64,000 nt of DNA, from NCBI GenBank assembly GCA_965116665.1, contig OZ220709.1, forward strand, positions 2,914,001 to 2,978,000. Reading direction: 5' to 3'. This stretch comes from Aldehydirespirator sp965116665 (lineage in GTDB: Bacteria > Actinomycetota > Acidimicrobiia > Acidimicrobiales > Aldehydirespiratoraceae). Made by a program: the position numbers and the translations under genes. Position 1 is the stretch's first letter; the number at the start of each line of letters is the position of its first letter. A model generated the notes under the pieces. The model searched no databases. It saw only the letters and a list, made by a program, of their open reading frames with translations, and was not told the DNA's origin. This document shows positions 59,457 to 64,000 of the stretch, piece by piece.

Positions 59457-60266
59457 ATGGCGGCGGGCAGCGTCACCGGAACGCGTCGTCGGTGGCGGGC
59501 CAGACTTGGGGCGACGGCAGCCGTGATGGCCGCGGCGGCGATGCTCGCCTCTGGATGCAGCGGCGCCACCGACGATGGTTCCGGCGGAGAGGTCGTGGTG
59601 ATGGCCGCCTCGTCGCTCACCGACGTGATCGAGGTTGTGTTCGAGGGCCGTGACGGCGTGATCCCCGTGATCGCAGGAAGCTCGACGCTGGTAGCCCAGC
59701 TCGCCGCCGGTGCCGACGCCGACGTGCTGATCACCGCCGACGCGGCCACCATGGAGCAGGCCGTCGCGGGAGGGTCGGTACATGGAGAGCCCGTGCTGAT
59801 CGCGGTCAACACGCTCGTGCTGGCAACCCCGGCCGGCAATCCGGCCGACGTCATCGGGCTGGCCGACCTGGGCCGCAGAGACCTTCTGATCGGCCTGTGC
59901 GCCTCAGAGGTCCCCTGCGGCGAACTGGCCCGGCGGGCACTCGACGAAGCGGGGATCGTGCCCTCTGCGGACACGCTGGAGCTCAACGTGCGCGCCCTGG
60001 CATCCAAGCTGTCGCTGGGTGAGCTCGATGCCGGACTCGTGTACGCAACCGACGCCAGAATGCTGGGACTCGCCGCCGTCGACGCACCAGAGTTGAGCGA
60101 CCACATCACCGGCTACTACATAGCCTCGGTGTCCGCAGAACCCCTGCCGGAGGTACAGGCGGTGATCGACGACTTCGCACTGGGCGGCAGCGTTGGCGCC
60201 AAGGCCCTCTACGCGTACGGCTTCCTGGGGTCGGACCGCCGGCCCGTATCGCCGGTACCACCATGA
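59457..60266 (+). CDS. modA: Molybdate ABC transporter substrate-binding lipoprotein
   Basis: 269-residue periplasmic binding protein with a lipoprotein signal: basic start (RRRWRARLG), hydrophobic core, and LASGC34SGA as lipobox. The mature part begins VVVMAASSLTDVI, the ModA oxyanion-binding loop, followed by VIAGSSTLVAQLAAGADADV. Binds molybdate or tungstate. Its stop overlaps the modB start (ATGA). TAGATT at 59442-59447 may be a -10 box nine bases before ATG 59457; I saw no clear ModE site. Confidence 0.92.
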   Translation: MAAGSVTGTRRRWRARLGATAAVMAAAAMLASGCSGATDDGSGGEVVVMAASSLTDVIEVVFEGRDGVIPVIAGSSTLVAQLAAGADADVLITADAATMEQAVAGGSVHGEPVLIAVNTLVLATPAGNPADVIGLADLGRRDLLIGLCASEVPCGELARRALDEAGIVPSADTLELNVRALASKLSLGELDAGLVYATDARMLGLAAVDAPELSDHITGYYIASVSAEPLPEVQAVIDDFALGGSVGAKALYAYGFLGSDRRPVSPVPP

Positions 60267-61126
60267 GACGACGTCCACATCCTCGGCACATGCAGGCGCC
60301 AACGGCCGCTCGTCCTTCCGGCAACGCGGAGCCCAGCCCGGCCCGACCCACCAGCCAGCTGCCCACGACCATGACGGTCGTGGGGTTCGTGGCTCTCGGC
60401 TTGCTGGCCCTGCCCATCGTCGGGCTGCTGCAGCGGGCCCCGTGGTCGGCGCTGCCCTCGGTGCTGGGCGAGTCCGAAGTGCTGGAGGCGCTGCGGGTGT
60501 CTCTGATCGTCAGCCTGGCGGCCACCGCGGCTTGTGTCGTGCTGGGCCTTCCCCTGGCGTTCGTGCTGGCCCGGCGCCGCCTGCGTCTCGGAAGGGTCGT
60601 TAGGGCGCTGGTGATGCTGCCCATGGTGCTGCCGCCGGTGGTGGCCGGCACCGCTCTGCTGTTCGCCCTGGGGCGGCGGGGCCTGGTCGGCCAGTGGCTC
60701 GACTCGTGGTTCGGCGTGAGCCTCCCGTTCACCACCGCCGGGGCCGTGGTGGCGGCCGCGTTCGTTGCTCTCCCCTTCTTCGTGGTGACCGTCGAGGCCG
60801 CCCTGCGCCAGGCCGGCGACGACCTCGACGAGGCGGCCGCCACCCTCGGCGCCGGCGCCTGGGCAACCCTGATGCATGTGACGCTGCCCACGATCCGGCC
60901 CGCGCTGGCAGCCGGAACCGCCCTCGCGTGGGCCCGGGCCGTCGGAGAGTTCGGGGCCACGCTCACCTTTGCCGGCAACTTCCCGGGCCGCACCCGCACC
61001 CTGCCGCTGGAGACCTACCTGGCCCTGGAACGCAATCCGGAGGCGGCGGTGGCCATCAGCCTGGTGCTGATGGCGGTGGCCCTGGCGGTGCTGGTGGCCC
61101 TGCGAGACCGGTGGATGCCGCGGTGA
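60263..61126 (+). CDS. modB: Molybdate ABC transporter permease
   Basis: 287-residue permease with six membrane segments (MTVVGFVALGLLALPIVGLL, SLIVSLAATAACVVLGLPLA, ALVMLPMVLPPVVAGTALLF and three more). The EAA-loop contact with the ATPase is DEAAATLGAGAWATLMHVTL, followed by AWARAVGEFGATLTFAGN, a ModB signature. An extra N-terminal arm of about 35 polar residues is present compared with E. coli ModB. It overlaps both neighbours by four bases, so the three genes are translated as a unit. Confidence 0.93.
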   Translation: MRRRPHPRHMQAPTAARPSGNAEPSPARPTSQLPTTMTVVGFVALGLLALPIVGLLQRAPWSALPSVLGESEVLEALRVSLIVSLAATAACVVLGLPLAFVLARRRLRLGRVVRALVMLPMVLPPVVAGTALLFALGRRGLVGQWLDSWFGVSLPFTTAGAVVAAAFVALPFFVVTVEAALRQAGDDLDEAAATLGAGAWATLMHVTLPTIRPALAAGTALAWARAVGEFGATLTFAGNFPGRTRTLPLETYLALERNPEAAVAISLVLMAVALAVLVALRDRWMPR

Positions 61127-62166
61127 CTGTCACGCTCGACGGACGCGTCGTCCGATCGGACTGGATGCTGCGGGTTGACGGCCTGGAGATCGGCGAGGGC
61201 GTGACAGCGGTGGTCGGGGCCAACGGCTCGGGCAAGACGACGCTGGGGCGGACCGTGGCGGGGCTCGATCGCCTGACCAGCGGGCGCCTGGCCATTGCCG
61301 GCTCGGTGGTCGACGACCCAGCAGCCGGTGCCTTCGTGCCGGCCCACCAGCGCCGCGTGGGCATGGTGTTCCAAGATCTGCGGCTGTTCGGCCACCTGCG
61401 GGTCATCGACAACGTGGCCTTCGGCCCGCGCCGGGCAGGCACCGACCGGGCCGCGGCCCGGCGGCGAGCGGGCGAGTTGCTCGAACGCGTCGGAGTGGAC
61501 TCCGGGGTCTGGTCCAAGCGCCCGGCGGCGCTGTCGGGAGGGCAGCGCCAGCGGGTAGCCATCGCCCGGGCCCTGACCCCCGAGCCCGAGGTCCTGATCG
61601 TCGACGAGCCGCTGGCCTCAGTGGACTCCTCGGGCCGGGCCGGCCTGCGGGCCCTCATCGGCGAGTCACCGGCCCGCCACACGCTGCTGATCACCCACGA
61701 CCCGATCGACGTGGCCACGCTGGCCCGTCAGTTGGTGGTGCTCGACGGGGACGCAGTGGCCAGCAGGGGCTCGGTTGCAGAGGTGACGGCCAGGCCCGGG
61801 TGCGAGTGGGCGGCCACCTTCCTGGGCGCGAACGTGGTCCCGGGCCAGGCGGAGGGCACATCGGTCACCACCGGAGCCGGACTGGTGCTGACGGTGGCGT
61901 CCGAGGCCGACGGACCCGTCTACGTCACCTTCCCGGCCCACGCCGTGACCCTGCACCACGACCGTCCCGCCGGCAGCGCCCGCAACACCTGGCAGGCCGA
62001 ACTGGAGCGGGTCGAGATCGACGGGGAGCGGGCCCGTGTGCACCTGGGAGGCCCGCTGACGGCGAGAGCCGACATCACTCGCCGCTCCGCCGACGAACTT
62101 GAACTGCGTCCGGGGCTCACAGTGTGGGCCTCCCTCAAGGCCACTGAGCTGACTGTGGTAACCTAA
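61123..62166 (+). CDS. modC: Molybdate ABC transporter ATP-binding protein
   Basis: 347-residue ATPase from GTG 61123. Walker A is GANGSGKTTLGRT, Q-loop MVFQDLRLFGHL, signature LSGGQRQRVAIARAL and Walker B VLIVDEPLASVD, followed by a short H-loop segment (LLITHDPIDVATLA). The C-terminal molybdopterin-binding-like TOBE domain (VYVTFPAHAVTLHHD, ending WASLKATELTVV) is the usual ModC regulatory part. Last gene of modABC; molybdate supply would serve oxidases such as those for purines and aldehydes. Confidence 0.93.
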   Translation: MTVTLDGRVVRSDWMLRVDGLEIGEGVTAVVGANGSGKTTLGRTVAGLDRLTSGRLAIAGSVVDDPAAGAFVPAHQRRVGMVFQDLRLFGHLRVIDNVAFGPRRAGTDRAAARRRAGELLERVGVDSGVWSKRPAALSGGQRQRVAIARALTPEPEVLIVDEPLASVDSSGRAGLRALIGESPARHTLLITHDPIDVATLARQLVVLDGDAVASRGSVAEVTARPGCEWAATFLGANVVPGQAEGTSVTTGAGLVLTVASEADGPVYVTFPAHAVTLHHDRPAGSARNTWQAELERVEIDGERARVHLGGPLTARADITRRSADELELRPGLTVWASLKATELTVVT

Positions 62167-62185
62167 TAATACTCAAAATAGCTGC

Positions 62186-62222
62186 TTGCAGAATGCTGGC
62201 ATTGCTGTCATAATGCTGTCAT
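62186..62222 (+). promoter_or_regulatory. Promoter and direct repeats of the second VapBC operon
   Basis: TTGCAG (62186-62191) and CATAAT (62209-62214) are 17 bases apart, close to sigma-70 consensus, with the expected start at ATG 62221, so the transcript is probably leaderless. TGCTGTCAT occurs twice (62203-62211, 62214-62222) and AATGC-TG-GCATT lies at 62192-62203, suitable for VapB autoregulation. Confidence 0.55.
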
Positions 62223-62457
62223 GGGAGTGCAGATCACCATCAGGAATGTGCCCGAGGAAGTCCGCGACGAACTGGCGTCGCGGGCCGCGCTCAAGCACCA
62301 GTCCATGCAGCAGTACCTGCGAGAAGCGCTGGAGCGCATGACAAGCAAGCCCTCCGTCGAGGAGTGGCTGCAAGACGTCCGGCGCCGGGTCGAGGAGTCG
62401 GGCACCGTCGTTACCGCTGAGGAGATTCTCGCCGCCCGCGACGCTGACCGCAGATGA
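62221..62457 (+). CDS. FitA/VapB-type antitoxin
   Basis: 78-residue RHH antitoxin. VQITIRNVPEEVRDELASRA is the FitA-like N terminus and MQQYLREALERM the second helix, followed by a toxin-binding tail (VEESGTVVTAEEILAARDAD). It begins directly at the predicted transcription start and overlaps the toxin gene by four bases (ATGA). Represses its own promoter together with the toxin in this family. Confidence 0.85.
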   Translation: MGVQITIRNVPEEVRDELASRAALKHQSMQQYLREALERMTSKPSVEEWLQDVRRRVEESGTVVTAEEILAARDADRR

Positions 62458-62858
62458 GCGTGGTCGTCGACGCCTCGGTGCTCGTCACGGCGCGTGTCGA
62501 TTCCCGGCGTGAGGGACCCTGGGCCCGAATTGCCATCTCGCAACCTCCACTGGCCGCGCCCGAACTCGCCGTGGCGGAATCCACCAACATCCTGCGCCGC
62601 CTGGAATTGACCGGAACGGTCTCACGCTCGGAAGCCACTGCCGCTCAGCGCGACCTGCTGCGGCTCAACCTCAGGCTCTACCCATTCGCTCCCTTCGCCG
62701 CGCGCGTCTGGGAGCTCCGGTTCAACCTCACCGCCTACGACGCCTGGTATGTGGCGGTGGCCGAGGCGCTCGACTGGCCGCTGCTCACCCTTGATCGCCG
62801 CCTCAGCCGGGCAACGGGGCCCCGGTGCGAGGTGGTCGCTCCCCCGTCGGAAGCCTGA
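62454..62858 (+). CDS. vapC: VapC-type PIN-domain toxin
   Basis: 134-residue PIN ribonuclease: VVVDASVLVTARVD with the first Asp, LAVAESTNILRRLELTG with a Glu, and FNLTAYDAWYVAVAEALDWP followed by LLTLDRRLSRA with the C-terminal Asp residues. This set (D, E, D, D) is complete. It belongs to the FitB/VapC group and is translationally coupled to the antitoxin. A second VapBC pair in the window, not closely similar to 55984-56660. Confidence 0.9.
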   Translation: MSVVVDASVLVTARVDSRREGPWARIAISQPPLAAPELAVAESTNILRRLELTGTVSRSEATAAQRDLLRLNLRLYPFAPFAARVWELRFNLTAYDAWYVAVAEALDWPLLTLDRRLSRATGPRCEVVAPPSEA

Positions 62859-62862
62859 GAGC

Positions 62863-63864
62863 ATGGACATGCCCGCCGCGGTGGCCAATGTGCTCGACCG
62901 GTGCCTGGGCGTCGGTGCGGGTGAGCGGGTCGTGCTGCTGACCGACACCGGCAGCGACCGCCGGGTGACGGACCTGCTGCGCGCCGGGATCGAGGCACGG
63001 TCGGCCGTCGCCTCGACACTGGAGATGGCCCCGCTGGACATCCCGGGAGCGGAAGTCTCCCCCGACGTAGCCCGAACCATGGCACAGAGCGATGCCGTCA
63101 TCGAGCTGACATCGATCTTCATCGGCTCGAACGAGGCCCGCCGCGACGCCAACGCGGTGGGCGTCCGCTATCTGGCCATGCCCGGGATCACATTGGACAC
63201 GCTGCGGCCCGACGGCCCCCTGTCAGTCGATTTCGACGAACTCCGGGCCCGCGCCGAGCAGGTCGGCGAACTCTGGACCCAGGCGTCGGAGTTCCGGCTC
63301 ACCACGGCTGCCGGCACCGATCTCCGCGGCTCCGTATCCGGACGGCCCGGCCGGGTGCTTCACGGGATCTGCAGGACCACGGGGTCCTACATGGCGCCCC
63401 CCGACATCGAGGCGGGCACCGCTCCGGTGGAGGGCACCGCCCACGGCGTTGCCGTCATCGATGCCGACCTGTTGTTCATGGGGACCGGCCCGCTGCCCGA
63501 CCCGGTGGTCCTCACCTTCGACGAGGGGCGCCTCGTCGGCGCCGAGGGACCCGAGAGCCATCGCCTCACCGGCATGCTCGAACGCTGCGGTGACGATTTG
63601 ATGACCAACTTCGCCGAGGTCTCCCTCGGACTCAACCCCGCCGGTCATGTATGCGAGGTCGCGATGGAGACCGAATCCTCGCTGGGGACGGCTCACATCG
63701 CCCTCGGCAACTCGATCGCCTACGGCGGAACCGTCGCGGCGCGAGCCCATCTCGACTGCGTCATGCGCGACGCGACGCTCACGCTCGACTCTGTGCCGGT
63801 TCCCGCCACCCGCATCATGTGTCCGCCCACGAGTCCAGGCGAGGTCGAGAGGCCGAGCGAGTAG
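62863..63864 (+). CDS. M29-like/NicX-like metalloenzyme (2,5-dihydroxypyridine dioxygenase relative)
   Basis: 333-residue protein from ATG 62863. It resembles the thermophilic M29 aminopeptidase/NicX superfamily: RCLGVGAGERVVLLTDTGSD at the N terminus, AQSDAVIELTSIFIGSN, MPGITLDTL, and late motifs NFAEVSLGLNPAG, METESSLGTAHIALGNSI and HLDCVMRDATLTLDS, which hold the metal-binding Glu, His and Asp. NicX opens the ring of 2,5-dihydroxypyridine; M29 members are aminopeptidases. I cannot tell which reaction applies. It follows vapC by four bases, and a peptidase-like gene follows on the same strand. Confidence 0.75.
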   Translation: MDMPAAVANVLDRCLGVGAGERVVLLTDTGSDRRVTDLLRAGIEARSAVASTLEMAPLDIPGAEVSPDVARTMAQSDAVIELTSIFIGSNEARRDANAVGVRYLAMPGITLDTLRPDGPLSVDFDELRARAEQVGELWTQASEFRLTTAAGTDLRGSVSGRPGRVLHGICRTTGSYMAPPDIEAGTAPVEGTAHGVAVIDADLLFMGTGPLPDPVVLTFDEGRLVGAEGPESHRLTGMLERCGDDLMTNFAEVSLGLNPAGHVCEVAMETESSLGTAHIALGNSIAYGGTVAARAHLDCVMRDATLTLDSVPVPATRIMCPPTSPGEVERPSE

Positions 63865-63880
63865 GGAGCGATTCAGGAGG

Positions 63881-64000
63881 ATGGAGCCATCAGAGGTTGC
63901 GGCCCGTGTTCTTGCCGCCGTCGACACTCAACGAGCAGTCGACCTGACGCGGCAGGTCTGCCGCATACCCAGCATCCTCGGCGCTGAGGGGGACCTTGCC
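63881..64000 (+). CDS. M20-family metallopeptidase/deacetylase, N-terminal part (cut by window end)
   Basis: Forty residues are visible from ATG 63881: a helix (VLAAVDTQRAVDLTRQV) leading to CRIPSILGAEGDLA, the standard start of M20 peptidases and ArgE/DapE deacylases. The metal ligands lie beyond the window. AGGAGG directly abuts the ATG, an unusually short ribosome-site spacing. It is 16 bases after the NicX-like gene and probably in its operon. Confidence 0.65.
   Translation, partial: MEPSEVAARVLAAVDTQRAVDLTRQVCRIPSILGAEGDLA

Overview
The window is GC-rich, dense bacterial DNA from an actinobacterium. The evidence is an F420-type LLM oxidoreductase, an actinobacterial-type HelD helicase with a TTG start, a hemE-hemY pair, many GTG starts, GTGA/ATGA gene overlaps, and TANNNT boxes a few bases before start codons. 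Class Acidimicrobiia is my best guess, but this is inference from gene style, not a marker gene. I saw no tRNA, rRNA, CRISPR array or intact insertion sequence.

Layout. 0-7.2 kb: two divergent catabolic operons (enolase-superfamily dehydratase and aldo-keto reductase leftward; PanB-like protein, two amidohydrolases and a Rieske oxygenase rightward) with a perfect 6-3-6 palindrome between them. 7.2-17 kb: orphan ABC ATPase, HelD helicase, patatin lipase, hemE, hemY, class III cyclase and an Lnt-like acyltransferase. 17-26 kb: an envelope-type cassette (glycosyltransferase, methyltransferase, toroid protein), aldehyde dehydrogenase, a giant DUF2339 membrane protein and an SDR.

26-42 kb is an accessory defence island. 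Its core is a phosphorothioate (PT) DNA-modification operon of Ssp type: cysteine desulfurase (sspA), DUF4007 protein (sspB), large ATPase (sspC) and a PP-loop PAPS-reductase-like sulfur transferase (sspD). A GIY-YIG nuclease and a DGQHR/DndB-like protein follow, both of clearly lower GC. sspC is split by a +1 shift inside an 11-base C tract; ten Cs would restore one frame of about 1167 codons. About 1.2 kb past the DndB-like gene, on the other strand, is a ScoMcrA-like nuclease with a PT-DNA-binding domain and HNH domain. A PT writer next to a PT-reading nuclease, with an essential writer gene switched off at a homopolymer, is the most striking feature here. A HEPN pair, a VapBC45-like pair, an RHH/toxin pair, an antitoxin remnant, an ankyrin protein and a small aspartic protease fill the rest of the island.

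42-64 kb returns to metabolism: serine hydrolase, yeast-type cytosine deaminase, a membrane protein with a non-canonical 5' end, glycolate oxidase glcDEF, a P450 overlapping an acyl-CoA ligase, a second acyl-CoA ligase, LLM oxidoreductase, two VapBC pairs, O-methyltransferase, FAH-family hydrolase, MscS channel, molybdate transporter modABC, an M29/NicX-like protein and the start of an M20 peptidase. Two convergent gene junctions carry matching 12-bp perfect inverted repeats. A repeat of about 89 bp occurs both between genes (45.4 kb) and in frame inside the DUF2339 gene (23.6 kb).
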